From Allofranklinella schreckenbergeri (GTDB lineage: Bacteria; Pseudomonadota; Gammaproteobacteria; Burkholderiales; Burkholderiaceae_C), in contig NZ_RDQM01000015.1 of assembly GCF_003703475.1 (NCBI RefSeq), positions 1 to 46,656 of the forward strand: a stretch of DNA of 46,656 nt, read 5' to 3'. The position numbers and the translations under genes were made by a program. The notes beneath the pieces are model-generated. The model was not told the origin of the DNA. It worked only from the letters and a program-made list of their open reading frames with translations, and searched no databases. This document shows, piece after piece, positions 37,827 to 45,856 of this stretch. Position 1 is the first letter of the stretch; each line of letters begins with the position of its first letter.

Positions 37827-39290
37827 CTAAATCGCCTCATCATCGGCCAGATAGCGCCACTGGCCCTGGGGGAGCTGGCCCAGCGGCAAGCGCCCGATGC
37901 GCACGCGCTTGAGCGCCGTCACATGCAGGCCCACCAGCGCGCACATGCGGCGGATTTGCCGCTTTTTGCCCTCGCGCAGCACGAAGCGCAACTGCTCCGG
38001 GTTTTGCCAATCGACTTGTGCGGGCAGCAGCGCTTTGCCGTCCAGCTCCAAGCCGTGGCGCAGCCGCTGCAAGCCCTCGGCGGGGAAGGCCGCTTGCACG
38101 TTTTCGCTCACCTCCTCACCCGTGGGCGAGCGCCAACTCACGCGCACCAAATATTCCTTTTCAATCGTGCTGTCCTCGCCAATGATGCGCCGGGCCAGAC
38201 GGCCGTCTTGCGTGAGCAAGAGCAGGCCCGTCGAATCGATATCCAGCCGCCCCGCCGGGGCAAAGCCTTTGAGCGAGGCGGGCGCGCCGCGCCGTCCGCC
38301 ATGCGCGGGCATCCACTGGTTGGCGTGGGTGATCAGCCGCAGTGCAGGCGTGTGGCCATCCTCGGCCTGGCCGCTGACATAGCCCACCGGCTTGTGCAGC
38401 ACGATGGTGGCGCGCCGGGCCTGGCGGGCGCGGGCCAGCTCCGCCACATCCACCACATCGCCCGGCAGCACTCGCTGCCCCATTTGGGCTGGGTGCCCAT
38501 TGATGCGCACCCAGCCCTTCTCCACCCATTCATCGGCTTCGCGGCGAGAGCACCATTGGGCGTCCGCCAAATATTTGTTCAGGCGCACGCCCTGGGCTTG
38601 TTGAGGGGGGAGGGGGGTGTGCGAGGCGGTGGAGTGAGGGGCTGATGCTCCAGAGTCTGCCCGGTTCGCTCGGTTCGCCCGGCCGATTGGGCGAGGCGTT
38701 GGCGGTTGTGTTGGTGCTGCCGCCGTCTCAAAGCGCCGCGCCTGCCGTTGCGCTTGTGGGCGATCCCCCTGGTGTTGCGGCGGGCGCGACGATGCGGCGA
38801 AAGGCTGAGCGGGCCGGCCGCGCGCATCACCCGCGCGATGGCGCGCAGCGCCCGTCCGGGCATTCGGGCCGCTTGTGGGCGCGGGCCGGGCAGCGCTGCT
38901 CCCCGTGCGTGCGCCCGATCGCGCCCCTGCACTGGCGGCTCCTGCCGGGCGCTTGGGCTTGGCAGTGCGCCCGGCCGGGGAGCCACTGGCTGGCGCGCGG
39001 CCCGATGCCGGCTGCGCCGACGAGGCCGCAGACCGCGTGAATGCAGCGCGCCCCGCGCCATTGGCCGACTGGCGCCGGGCTGCCCCGCCGTTGCCGGGCT
39101 TTTGTCCGCTGTTTGGCCCTTGCTTCAACCCACCTGGGTTGGTCGCCTCCGCGCCTTTGCGCAACCGCTTGCCGCCAGGGCCAGGCCGCAAGGCGGCACG
39201 GCGAGGCTGCCGACCTGCGGCGGACTCCGCACGGGCATCTTTGGGGGGCAGGGAGAGCGTTTGGCGCTTGGGCGGGCTGGACTCGGACAT
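37827..39290 (-). CDS. rluF: 23S rRNA pseudouridine synthase, RluF-like, with a long basic N-terminal extension
   Basis: The enzyme core (about 234-487) has an S4 RNA-binding domain ([30 protein letters not shown]), then the RsuA-type catalytic motif [17 protein letters not shown] with the active Asp near residue 350. [34 protein letters not shown] and [17 protein letters not shown] follow; this ending is the RluF pattern, modifying U2604-type positions. The first 233 residues are Arg/Pro/Gly/Ala-rich and disordered, about twice the size of extensions in related RluB proteins. The stop is six bases from repeat copy 9. Confidence 0.82.
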   Translation of the reverse strand: MSESSPPKRQTLSLPPKDARAESAAGRQPRRAALRPGPGGKRLRKGAEATNPGGLKQGPNSGQKPGNGGAARRQSANGAGRAAFTRSAASSAQPASGRAPASGSPAGRTAKPKRPAGAASAGARSGARTGSSAARPAPTSGPNARTGAARHRAGDARGRPAQPFAASSRPPQHQGDRPQAQRQARRFETAAAPTQPPTPRPIGRANRANRADSGASAPHSTASHTPLPPQQAQGVRLNKYLADAQWCSRREADEWVEKGWVRINGHPAQMGQRVLPGDVVDVAELARARQARRATIVLHKPVGYVSGQAEDGHTPALRLITHANQWMPAHGGRRGAPASLKGFAPAGRLDIDSTGLLLLTQDGRLARRIIGEDSTIEKEYLVRVSWRSPTGEEVSENVQAAFPAEGLQRLRHGLELDGKALLPAQVDWQNPEQLRFVLREGKKRQIRRMCALVGLHVTALKRVRIGRLPLGQLPQGQWRYLADDEAI

Positions 39291-39443
39291 GGCGAAGAGG
39301 AGCTAAACGCCCCCACAACGAGGGCGGAAAAAGCGGGGGATTATCGGCTTCTCTCTCGGGAGCAGCCTGCAAGAGCGTGTTGCGAACTTGGTGCCAGATG
39401 GCAGAGCCGCTCCCCGTGAACGAGGTGTCAAGGTTCTATTGTT

Positions 39444-39524
39444 TGTATTTCAAAGGAAAATTTTATTGCTTGTTTTGGCTTGATGATATTGAATAATATT
39501 TTCTGATGATTTGAAAAAAACATG
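39444..39524 (+). repeat. Dispersed 75-bp palindromic repeat, copy 10
   Basis: The arms GTATTTCAAAGGAAAATTTT and ATTTTCTGATGATTTGAAAA flank the core GCTTGTTTTGGCTTGATGAT (from 39468). It ends nine bases before the nrdG stop codon at 39534. Confidence 0.8.
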
Positions 39525-39533
39525 GGGCGGCGT

Positions 39534-40271
39534 TTATGCGCGCCGCAAGGTAAAGGTGGCAAAACCTGCGCCAAGCTGGGCGACATCCTCCGGCGTCAAC
39601 GACCAGGCGGGCGCACCAGGAGCGCGGCATTCCTGCAATGCCCAGTGCCGCACGCCCTGTGCACGCAAGGCGTCGGCCAAGTCCAGCAGTTGTGCCACGC
39701 CAAATAGCTGTGCATGCCATGTGGTGCGGCACTCGTAGGCTACGCCGCTGGCCAACAGTGCGCCCAGCGCCTCGAAGGCACGGGCACCGCTGCCTGGTGT
39801 GGCCGTAATGGCGTCGTATTGAGCCAGCGGCGCTTTGATGTCCAGCCCTACCCAATCGAGCTTGGGCAACAAGGCGGCCAGGCGCTCGGGGTACATGCCA
39901 GCGGTATGCAGCGCCACTTGCATGCGCAGATTGCGTACGGCCTCCACCGCCGAGCCCAGCGCTGTTTGCAAAGTAGGCTCTCCACCCGAAAAAACGACGC
40001 CATCAAGCAAGCCCTGGCGCTGGCGCAGCAAAGCATCCACCTCGGCCCAGCGATGGCGCGGTGGCGTGCCTGCCTGCAGCAGGGTGCCGTTATGGCAGTA
40101 ACCGCAGCGCCAAGGACACCCCTGGCAGAACACCACAGCAGCTAAACGGCCGGGGAAGTCAATGGTGGTAAAGGGCGTAATGCCGCCAATGCGCAAGGCA
40201 TCAGCCGTGGGGTTGGGCACGGCCTGGCTCGATGAAGAATTGGCGTTCGCGATGCTCGCCTTGCTTGCCAA
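39534..40271 (-). CDS. nrdG: Anaerobic ribonucleotide reductase activating enzyme NrdG
   Basis: NrdG uses S-adenosylmethionine and a 4Fe-4S cluster to install the glycyl radical on NrdD. The 245-residue protein begins its core with IGGITPFTTIDFPGRLAAVVFCQGCPWRCGYCHN, containing the radical-SAM triad C-x3-C-x2-C. VVFSGGEPTLQ and WVGLDIKAPLAQYD follow. The start lies 71 bp inside the separate glycyl-radical peptide gene, in another frame, so translation is coupled. The first 25 residues are Ser/Ala-rich and not conserved; a later start within them is possible. Confidence 0.92.
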   Translation of the reverse strand: MASKASIANANSSSSQAVPNPTADALRIGGITPFTTIDFPGRLAAVVFCQGCPWRCGYCHNGTLLQAGTPPRHRWAEVDALLRQRQGLLDGVVFSGGEPTLQTALGSAVEAVRNLRMQVALHTAGMYPERLAALLPKLDWVGLDIKAPLAQYDAITATPGSGARAFEALGALLASGVAYECRTTWHAQLFGVAQLLDLADALRAQGVRHWALQECRAPGAPAWSLTPEDVAQLGAGFATFTLRRA

Positions 40272-40428
40272 CGTTGAAGCTGGCTACGGGGCGGTGGTAG
40301 CCCATGACGCGAGTCCAGACTTCGCATGGCTGCCGTTCGGCATCGCTCAGTTGCACCTCGGCAGCATTGGGCGTGCGGGCATCCGGTGTGGCATTGAGAC
40401 GGGAAGAAGGGGTGGTTGGGGTTGTCAT
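40201..40428 (-). CDS. Stand-alone glycyl-radical domain of anaerobic ribonucleotide reductase (NrdD C terminus)
   Basis: This 75-residue peptide carries the part missing from the NrdD encoded upstream: ERQPCEVWTRVMGYHRPVAS and then FNVGKQGEHRERQFF. G43 in RVMGY is the predicted radical glycine. The first 30 residues are a Thr/Pro-rich linker. It has its own ribosome site (AAAGGA, 40435-40440) before ATG 40428, is 77 bp behind the nrdD stop and in another frame, so it is not a simple readthrough. It should assemble non-covalently with NrdD, like the spare-part glycyl proteins of pyruvate formate-lyase (analogy only). Confidence 0.85.
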   Translation of the reverse strand: MTTPTTPSSRLNATPDARTPNAAEVQLSDAERQPCEVWTRVMGYHRPVASFNVGKQGEHRERQFFIEPGRAQPHG

Positions 40429-40505
40429 GGTCAATCCTTTTGATGCAGCAAGGTTGAAAAAGCTTGAGAAAGCAACGGAAACAGCATGCGCGATGCGATG
40501 GCGCG

Positions 40506-42554
40506 TCAGGACACAGCCAGATCGATGCCCGCCAGGCCACTGGTGGCGGCCTGCTGCGCGCGTTTGGCTTGCAAACGCTCCTCATCGCACTTGGGGCAGT
40601 AAGCGTGCTCGCCAGCCAAGTAACCATGCACGGGGCAGATGGAGAAGGTGGGCGTGATGGTGATATAGGGCAAGCGAAAGTGCGTCAGCGCCCGCCTCAC
40701 CAGCTCGCGGCAGGCGTGGCCGCTGGAGAGGCGCTCTCCCATGTACAAGTGCAGCACCGTGCCGCCGGTGTATTTGGACTGGAGGTCTTGCTGGCGCGCC
40801 AGCGCCTCAAAAGGGTCGCTGGTCAATCCGACGGGTAGTTGGGAGGAATTGGTGTAGTACGGTTGTGCGGCTGTGCCTGCTTGCAGAATATCTGGCCAGC
40901 GTTTTTTATCTTCCTTGGCAAAGCGGTAGGTCGTGCCCTCGGCGGGCGTGGCCTCCAAGTTGTAGAGGTGGCCGGTTTCCTCCTGAAACTGCACGATGCG
41001 CTCGCGCACGTGATCCAGCAGGCGCAGTGCAAACTGGTGGCCCCATGCGCTGGTGATGTCATGTGCATCGCCAGTGAAGTTGCGCACCATTTCGTTGATG
41101 CCATTGACCCCCAGCGTGGAAAAGTGATTGCGCAACGTGCCCAGATAGCGCTTGGTGTATGGGAATAAGCCCTGATCCATCAGATGCTGAATGAGCTGGC
41201 GCTTGACCTCCAGGCTTTGCCGACCCAGCTCCAGCAGTCGGTCCAGCGCAGCCCACAGGGCGGCCTCATTGCCTGCATGCAAATACCCCAGACGTGCGCA
41301 GTTGATGGTGACGACGCCCAGGCTGCCCGTTTGTTCAGCGCTGCCAAACAAGCCGTTGCCACGCTTGAGCAGCTCGCGCACATCCAACTGCAAGCGGCAA
41401 CACATGGAGCGCACCATGTGTGGCTCCAACTCAGAATTGATGAAGTTCTGGAAGTACGGCAGGCCATATTTGGCCGTCATATCGAAAAGCAGCGCGGCGT
41501 TTTCGCTGTCCCACGGGAAATCGCGCGTGATGTTGTAAGTGGGGATGGGGAATGTGAACACACGGCCTTTGGCATCGCCCGTGGTCATCACATCAATATA
41601 TGCGCGATTGATCACGTCCATTTCCGCTTGCAGGTCGCCATAGCAAAACGGCATCTCCTGTCCGCCAATCACCGGCGTCTGGTCGCGCAAGTCCTCCGGG
41701 CAAGTCCAGTCAAACGTCAAATTGGTGAATGGCGTTTGCGTGCCCCAGCGCGAGGGTACGTTGAGGTTGTAGATCAGCTCCTGCATGCACTGGCGCACTG
41801 CCGCATAGTCCATCCGATCCTTGCGCACAAAAGGCGCCATATAGGTATCGAATGAAGAAAACGCCTGCGCCCCTGCCCACTCATTTTGCAAAGTGCCTAA
41901 AAAGTTGACGATCTGCCCCACCGCTGAGGACATGTGCTTGGCTGGGCCTGCCTCCACCTTGCCGGGCACGCCATTCAGGCCCTCGGTCAACAGCGTGCGC
42001 AACGACCAGCCAGCGCAATAGCCGCTGAGCATATCCAGATCATGGATATGCAAGTCGCCCTCGCGATGCGCTTGACCAATCTCGGGTGCATACACATGTG
42101 AGAGCCAGTAGTTGGCCGTCACCTTGCCCGCCACATTCAAAATCAGCCCCCCCAGCGAATAGCCTTGGTTGGCGTTGGCATTGACGCGCCAATCAGCACG
42201 GGTGAGGTATTCGTTAATGGAGCTTTCCACATCCACCAGCGTCTTCATGTCCACCCCCAACGCTGTATGGCGCTGACGATAGGCCCTATAGGCACGTGCT
42301 GTCACCATGTGGTTGGCCATGATCAGGCATTGCTCCACTGCATCCTGAATCTGCGCAATCGACAGTGCGCCACTGCCAAAGCGCTGTGCCAATGCCTTGA
42401 CCGTCGAATCCGTCAACCGCGCCGCTTCGTCCTCCCCAAACTCCCCGCTCACCATCCCTGCCCGCGTGATCGCCGCAAAGATGCGCGCCTTCTCAAAAGC
42501 CATGCGTTGCCCATCATGATCGATCACACTGCCGGGCATCTCGATAGTCGACAT
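40506..42554 (-). CDS. nrdD: Anaerobic ribonucleoside-triphosphate reductase NrdD, large part lacking the glycyl-radical tail
   Basis: NrdD reduces NTPs to dNTPs without oxygen. The 682-residue protein has an N-terminal ATP-cone (VIDHDGQRMAFEKARIFAAITRAGM). The class III barrel follows, with LHIHDLDMLSGYCAGWSLRTLL, NEWAGAQAFSSFDTYMAPF, TFPIPTYNITRDFPWDS, MCCRLQLDVRELLKRGNGLFGSAEQTGSLGVVTINCARLG. A zinc-site end (SICPVHGYLAGEHAYCPKCDEERL) comes last. It stops about 25 residues later without the RVxGY glycyl motif, which is supplied by the next gene. ATG 42554 has ribosome site AAGAGGAT and sits 14 bp behind an NrdR box. Confidence 0.93.
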   Translation of the reverse strand: MSTIEMPGSVIDHDGQRMAFEKARIFAAITRAGMVSGEFGEDEAARLTDSTVKALAQRFGSGALSIAQIQDAVEQCLIMANHMVTARAYRAYRQRHTALGVDMKTLVDVESSINEYLTRADWRVNANANQGYSLGGLILNVAGKVTANYWLSHVYAPEIGQAHREGDLHIHDLDMLSGYCAGWSLRTLLTEGLNGVPGKVEAGPAKHMSSAVGQIVNFLGTLQNEWAGAQAFSSFDTYMAPFVRKDRMDYAAVRQCMQELIYNLNVPSRWGTQTPFTNLTFDWTCPEDLRDQTPVIGGQEMPFCYGDLQAEMDVINRAYIDVMTTGDAKGRVFTFPIPTYNITRDFPWDSENAALLFDMTAKYGLPYFQNFINSELEPHMVRSMCCRLQLDVRELLKRGNGLFGSAEQTGSLGVVTINCARLGYLHAGNEAALWAALDRLLELGRQSLEVKRQLIQHLMDQGLFPYTKRYLGTLRNHFSTLGVNGINEMVRNFTGDAHDITSAWGHQFALRLLDHVRERIVQFQEETGHLYNLEATPAEGTTYRFAKEDKKRWPDILQAGTAAQPYYTNSSQLPVGLTSDPFEALARQQDLQSKYTGGTVLHLYMGERLSSGHACRELVRRALTHFRLPYITITPTFSICPVHGYLAGEHAYCPKCDEERLQAKRAQQAATSGLAGIDLAVS

Positions 42555-42568
42555 AAATATCCTCTTGG

Positions 42569-42616
42569 ACACTAGATGTAGTGTGCATTGTCTTTTATAA
42601 ACACTACATCTAGTAT
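42569..42616 (-). promoter_or_regulatory. Paired NrdR boxes ahead of nrdD
   Basis: ACACTAGATGTAGTGT (42569-42584) and ACACTACATCTAGTAT (42601-42616) match the NrdR palindrome acaCwAtATaTwGtgt. Their centres are 32 bp apart, about three helical turns, as usual for cooperative NrdR binding. They should repress the nrdD-nrdG operon when dATP/ATP is high. The nrdR gene itself is outside the window. Confidence 0.9.
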
Positions 42617-42621
42617 GTGAA
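42594..42621 (-). promoter_or_regulatory. Candidate nrdD promoter
   Basis: On the minus strand TTCACA (42616-42621), a 16-bp spacer and TATAAA (42594-42599) form a promoter. The upstream NrdR box fills the spacer and the other lies at the start point, so occupancy by NrdR would block it directly. No FNR-type TTGAT-N4-ATCAA site is seen. Confidence 0.6.
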
Positions 42622-42939
42622 AGATCAAAAACCACTTGATTTTTGTACCCATCCGGACAGTGCAAATGAGGGCGCTCCCTTTAGTTGGCAGTCTTTCAGC
42701 AGGTGTTCTGAGCAGCCGAAGTAACGCTCGATGGAGAGAGGTTTCGAGGCGAGGAGGGTCCCACGCAGGTAGGCAGGAGAGACAGCTACAACGCGCTGGA
42801 GAGTTGGGTCACCCATGTCTGTCGGTGGGCTATCAAGGCAAAAATGGCTTTTGTTCCCCGATATGTTCCCCGGTCTTGCTCTGGCTGCCAATATTCTTCC
42901 TTGTGCTTCCTTGCTGCGTAATGCCTTGATTTCCCAATG

Positions 42940-42972
42940 AAAAAGGCCGCCAGGTGGTCTTTCCTAGCGGCC
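42940..42972 (-). terminator. Terminator-like hairpin in the island junction
   Basis: GGCCGC (42945-42950) and GCGGCC (42967-42972), extended by AGG/CCT after one mismatch, with A5 at 42940-42944, form an intrinsic terminator for a minus-strand transcript. No recognised gene feeds it; the short frame at 43016-43168 is the only candidate. The rest of 42622-43333 shows no recognisable gene. Confidence 0.6.
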
Positions 42973-43015
42973 TCTGTACAAGGTATTGGTGGTGGTGAGG
43001 CGACGCCGCGCGCCC

Positions 43016-43168
43016 TTATACGGTTGCAATGGGCCTCAATGAGCTGCAATGTACACCGTTCGGGAGCGATTCTGCGTTTGACGATTTGGTCGCAAAAGGG
43101 CCGTTAAGCAACGCGTCAAACGCACCCAGCTTAGCTTTTTGGCAGAACGGCGCGTTCATGGTGCTCAT
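43016..43168 (-). CDS. Possible 50-residue small protein, unknown
   Basis: The minus-strand frame starts MSTMNAPFCQKAKLGAFDAL and ends LRPIATV, with stop TAA at 43016-43018. The hairpin terminator follows 44 bp later, which is the best argument that it is expressed or is the tail of a lost gene. No ribosome site precedes either ATG (43168 or 43159), and no family is recognised. A perfect 10-bp inverted repeat GCGTTTGACG (43074-43083) / CGTCAAACGC (43114-43123) lies within it. It may be an accidental frame or a remnant at an integration junction. Confidence 0.2.
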   Translation of the reverse strand: MSTMNAPFCQKAKLGAFDALLNGPFATKSSNAESLPNGVHCSSLRPIATV

Positions 43169-43333
43169 GCCAACAACAATGCCAGTCACCCGTCACTCAT
43201 CCCGAACGCCTGGAGAGCCACCTCTTTCAAACTTCGACAAGGCAGCAGGCCGAGGCGGATTTCTGCCTTGCATTGTTGAAGTCAAGTCGATACGGTAAAG
43301 TACTGTGCGTTTACGGTGGCTTCTGGAGAGGCT

Positions 43334-43750
43334 ATGGCCGGAGTCAAGACTGCCACGCTCACATTTCGTAATGCGGTGATCGACCGCGATCTGCTAGGTC
43401 GTCCCCGATGGACCGCCTTCCGCGCCGAAATTCAACGAGCCTTTGACGCTCGTCTGGTCGCGCACGGCATTGAGCCCGGTGCTTGGGAGGTCGGCGACAG
43501 CTCGGCGGATCGGTTGTTCGGCAAGGAATTATGCGTACTGGCCTGGCTCGTCGAGCAGATAGAGGGGGTTCCAGTTGCTGTGCGCAATTGGTTGGCGCCG
43601 AGCCCGGAGAAGCGCTGGCGCGCAGCGCTCAAACACGCCTTGGGCGATGTGGCGCAGAGCGAACTGCTTGCTCCTCGTGCCCGATGCGGTAAGCCTGCAC
43701 AGGAAGTTGCCTTGGTCTCATTGGGGTTGTTAGGAGGCGAAGCGCCATGA
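43334..43750 (+). CDS. DUF3780-like protein translationally coupled to darT
   Basis: This 138-residue protein has the stretch RWTAFRAEIQRAFDARLVAH, then GIEPGAWEVGDSSADRLFGKELCVLAWLVE and RNWLAPSPEKRWRAALKHAL. To my recollection this follows the C-terminal half of DUF3780, a domain found with defence genes. The usual stretch between the 'PEERWW' and 'GWRKAL' segments is missing, so it looks like a shortened version. ATG 43334 has GGAGAG a few bases upstream; the frame is closed at 43295, so it is not a visible read-on of a longer gene. Its stop TGA overlaps the darT ATG (ATGA). Function unknown; possibly a modulator of the module. Confidence 0.55.
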   Translation: MAGVKTATLTFRNAVIDRDLLGRPRWTAFRAEIQRAFDARLVAHGIEPGAWEVGDSSADRLFGKELCVLAWLVEQIEGVPVAVRNWLAPSPEKRWRAALKHALGDVAQSELLAPRARCGKPAQEVALVSLGLLGGEAP

Positions 43751-44391
43751 ACGACGTACCCCCGCAGCCGAAGATCTACCACATTGCACACGTAGATCGT
43801 CTGCCCTCCATCGTGGCAACAGGTGGCCTCTTGTCGGACGCAATGGTGCAAGCGCAGGCGCTGGGCGGAACGATGATTGGGATGAACCCCATCAAGCAGC
43901 GTCGTTTGACTGAGCTTCAGCTTGCAAGTCATCCCGGCTTGTTCGTCGGTGCCTGCGTGCCGTTTTACTTCTGCCCGCGATCCGTGATGCTTTATTTGAT
44001 CCACCGGCGCAACGCAGAGCTGGCTTACCAAGGTGGGCAAGCGTCCATCATCCACTTGCAGGCGGATTTGGGCGCAACTGTGGCCTGGGCTAATGCGCAA
44101 CGCGTGCGCTGGGCTTTCACGCTATCAAACGCTGGATCGTATTTTTTTGAAGACCGCAATGACTTGGCGCGTCTTGGTGAAATCAATTGGGTTGCGGTGC
44201 AGGCGAACAATTGGAGTGGCGGCCTGAAAGAAGGCAAACAAGCTGAGTTTCTGTTGGAGCAACATTTTCCGTGGCACCTGATCGAACGCATCGGCGTGCA
44301 CTCGGCCACGATCTATCGACAAGTTGTTAACGTCCTTCCGGCGCACGGACACCGGCCTCCGGTTGAAGTGCGCCCGGACTGGTATTACTGA
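43747..44391 (+). CDS. darT: DarT DNA ADP-ribosyltransferase toxin
   Basis: DarT uses NAD to ADP-ribosylate bases in single-stranded DNA, stopping replication and acting in phage defence. The 214-residue protein shows the family series: IYHIAHVDRLPSIVATGGLLSD (NAD-binding entry), IGMNPIKQRRLTE, VPFYFCPRSVMLYLIH (hallmark FYF-x-PRS-x-MLY) and GKQAEFLLEQHFPWHLIERI with E167 as the predicted catalytic glutamate. All key positions are intact, so it should be active. It starts inside the stop of the DUF3780-like gene and is followed 17 bp later by its antitoxin darG. Confidence 0.93.
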   Translation: MNDVPPQPKIYHIAHVDRLPSIVATGGLLSDAMVQAQALGGTMIGMNPIKQRRLTELQLASHPGLFVGACVPFYFCPRSVMLYLIHRRNAELAYQGGQASIIHLQADLGATVAWANAQRVRWAFTLSNAGSYFFEDRNDLARLGEINWVAVQANNWSGGLKEGKQAEFLLEQHFPWHLIERIGVHSATIYRQVVNVLPAHGHRPPVEVRPDWYY

Positions 44392-44408
44392 ATGAGAGGA
44401 GCACAGCC

Positions 44409-45467
44409 ATGATTGAGTACACCTCGGGCGACATCCTCCAGTGTGAGGCCGACGCACTGGTCAACACCGTCAATTGCGTCGGCGTGATGGGGCGTGGCAT
44501 CGCCTTGCAGTTCAAGAACGTCTACCCCGAAAACTTCCAGGCTTACGAGGCCGCCTGCAAACGCGATGCCGTGCAGCCTGGTCGCATGTTCGTTTTTGAG
44601 ACGGGGCAGCTCACGTTGCCGCGCTTCATCATCAACTTCCCAACCAAGCGCCACTGGCGCGGCAAGAGCCGCATTGAAGACATTGATGTGGGTCTTGTCG
44701 ATCTGGTCAATGTCATCCGCGACAAGGGCATTCGCTCCATCGCTATCCCGCCGCTGGGCGCAGGCTTGGGTGGGCTGGACTGGAAAGAGGTGCGCCCACG
44801 CATTGAGCGCGCACTGGCAGAGCTTACCGACGTACGCGTGCTGGTGTTTGAGCCCAAGGGAGCCCCGGCCAACGACAAGATGGCGCATGTGCGCGAGGCA
44901 CCCAAGATGACGGCGGGTCGCGCCGCCTTGGTCGAACTGATGCAGCGCTATCTTGGCGGCCTGCTTGACCCTTTTGTCACTCTGCTGGAAGTCCACAAGC
45001 TGATGTACTTCATGCAGGAAGCCGGCGAGCCGCTGCGACTCCAATACGTCAAGCATCACTACGGCCCTTACGCCGAGAACCTTCGGCATGTGCTGAAGGC
45101 GGTGGAAGGCCATTTGATCATGGGTTATGCCGATGGCGGCGATGAGCCAGACAAGCCGCTCACGTTGGTGCCCGGTGCGGTGGAAGACGCCAAGAAGTAT
45201 CTGGATCAGCACGACATCAGCCGCGCCCGTTTCGAGCGCGTAACTAAGCTGGTCGAGGGCTTCGAATCACCTTACGGGCTAGAACTCCTCGCCACAGTGC
45301 ATTGGGTGATAAGCCGCGAGGGGGCCACACAGCACAAGAGCGTAGAACGACAGGTCTATAACTGGAATGCACGCAAGCAGCAGTTCACCCCGCGCCAGCT
45401 TGCCATTGCCGAAGAGCGGCTACGCTCCCACGGCTGGCTGTCACCGGACGCGATTTCGACCCATTGA
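44409..45467 (+). CDS. darG: DarG antitoxin (macrodomain ADP-ribosylglycohydrolase plus toxin-binding domain)
   Basis: DarG removes ADP-ribose from DNA and also binds DarT. The 352-residue protein has an N-terminal macrodomain (1 to about 155): GDILQCEADALVNTVNCVGVMGRGIALQFKNVYP, INFPTKRHWRGKSRIEDI with K80 at the expected catalytic lysine position, and AIPPLGAGLGGLDW. The C-terminal part (about 175-345) has LLEVHKLMYFMQEAG and KHHYGPYAENLRHVL, which resembles the DUF4065/Panacea antitoxin fold. Ribosome site GAGGAG. It forms one operon with darT. Confidence 0.94.
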   Translation: MIEYTSGDILQCEADALVNTVNCVGVMGRGIALQFKNVYPENFQAYEAACKRDAVQPGRMFVFETGQLTLPRFIINFPTKRHWRGKSRIEDIDVGLVDLVNVIRDKGIRSIAIPPLGAGLGGLDWKEVRPRIERALAELTDVRVLVFEPKGAPANDKMAHVREAPKMTAGRAALVELMQRYLGGLLDPFVTLLEVHKLMYFMQEAGEPLRLQYVKHHYGPYAENLRHVLKAVEGHLIMGYADGGDEPDKPLTLVPGAVEDAKKYLDQHDISRARFERVTKLVEGFESPYGLELLATVHWVISREGATQHKSVERQVYNWNARKQQFTPRQLAIAEERLRSHGWLSPDAISTH

Positions 45468-45526
45468 GGATTCGGCAGGCAATGCACTTGCGTTGAAGGC
45501 GTCCACCTCTTTGACCGACGAGTGCC

Positions 45527-45856
45527 ATGCCCACCACCCTGGAAGTCCAATCCATGTTGACCGACCGCTACCAGACCACGGTGCCGGAAACCGTGCGTCG
45601 TGTCCTCAAGCTCGGCGAGCGCGACAAAATCCACTACACCATCCGCCCCAGCGGCGAGGTGGTGCTGACCCGAGCCAAGATGTCCGAGGGCGATGACCCG
45701 GTGCTCGGACAGTTCCTGGGCTTCCTGGCCCAGGACATGACTCGCCATCCTGAGCGCCTGCAGTTGGTGGACACAGCCCTCGTCCAGCGTCTGCAATCCC
45801 TGGTCGGCGGCGTCGAAGTCGATCTCGATGCAGCCCTGTCAGCAGACGATGAATGA
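45527..45856 (+). CDS. prlF: PrlF (SohA) antitoxin
   Basis: PrlF neutralises the ribosome-dependent RNase YhaV and represses its own operon. The 109-residue protein has an AbrB-like swapped-hairpin N terminus (LTDRYQTTVPETVRRVLKLGERDKIHYTIRPSGEVVLTRA). The helical PVLGQFLGFLAQDMTRHPERLQLVD and the acidic end VEVDLDAALSADDE are close to the E. coli protein. Its stop TGA overlaps the yhaV ATG at 45853. It appears intact although its toxin is broken. Confidence 0.93.
   Translation: MPTTLEVQSMLTDRYQTTVPETVRRVLKLGERDKIHYTIRPSGEVVLTRAKMSEGDDPVLGQFLGFLAQDMTRHPERLQLVDTALVQRLQSLVGGVEVDLDAALSADDE

Noticed and set aside
42624-42640. ATCAA...TTGAT near nrdD as an FNR site
   Set aside because: The half-sites face outward with a 7-bp spacer, whereas FNR needs TTGAT-N4-ATCAA.
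42786-43049. An 87-codon minus-strand frame across the junction hairpin
   Set aside because: It reads straight through an intrinsic terminator and has no motif or ribosome site. The shorter frame ending before the terminator is a better candidate.
43101-43107. GTTAAGC as an integron recombination core (GTTRRRY)
   Set aside because: No matching RYYYAAC partner, no attC-like arms at the right spacing and no integrase are visible. A 7-bp degenerate match is expected by chance.
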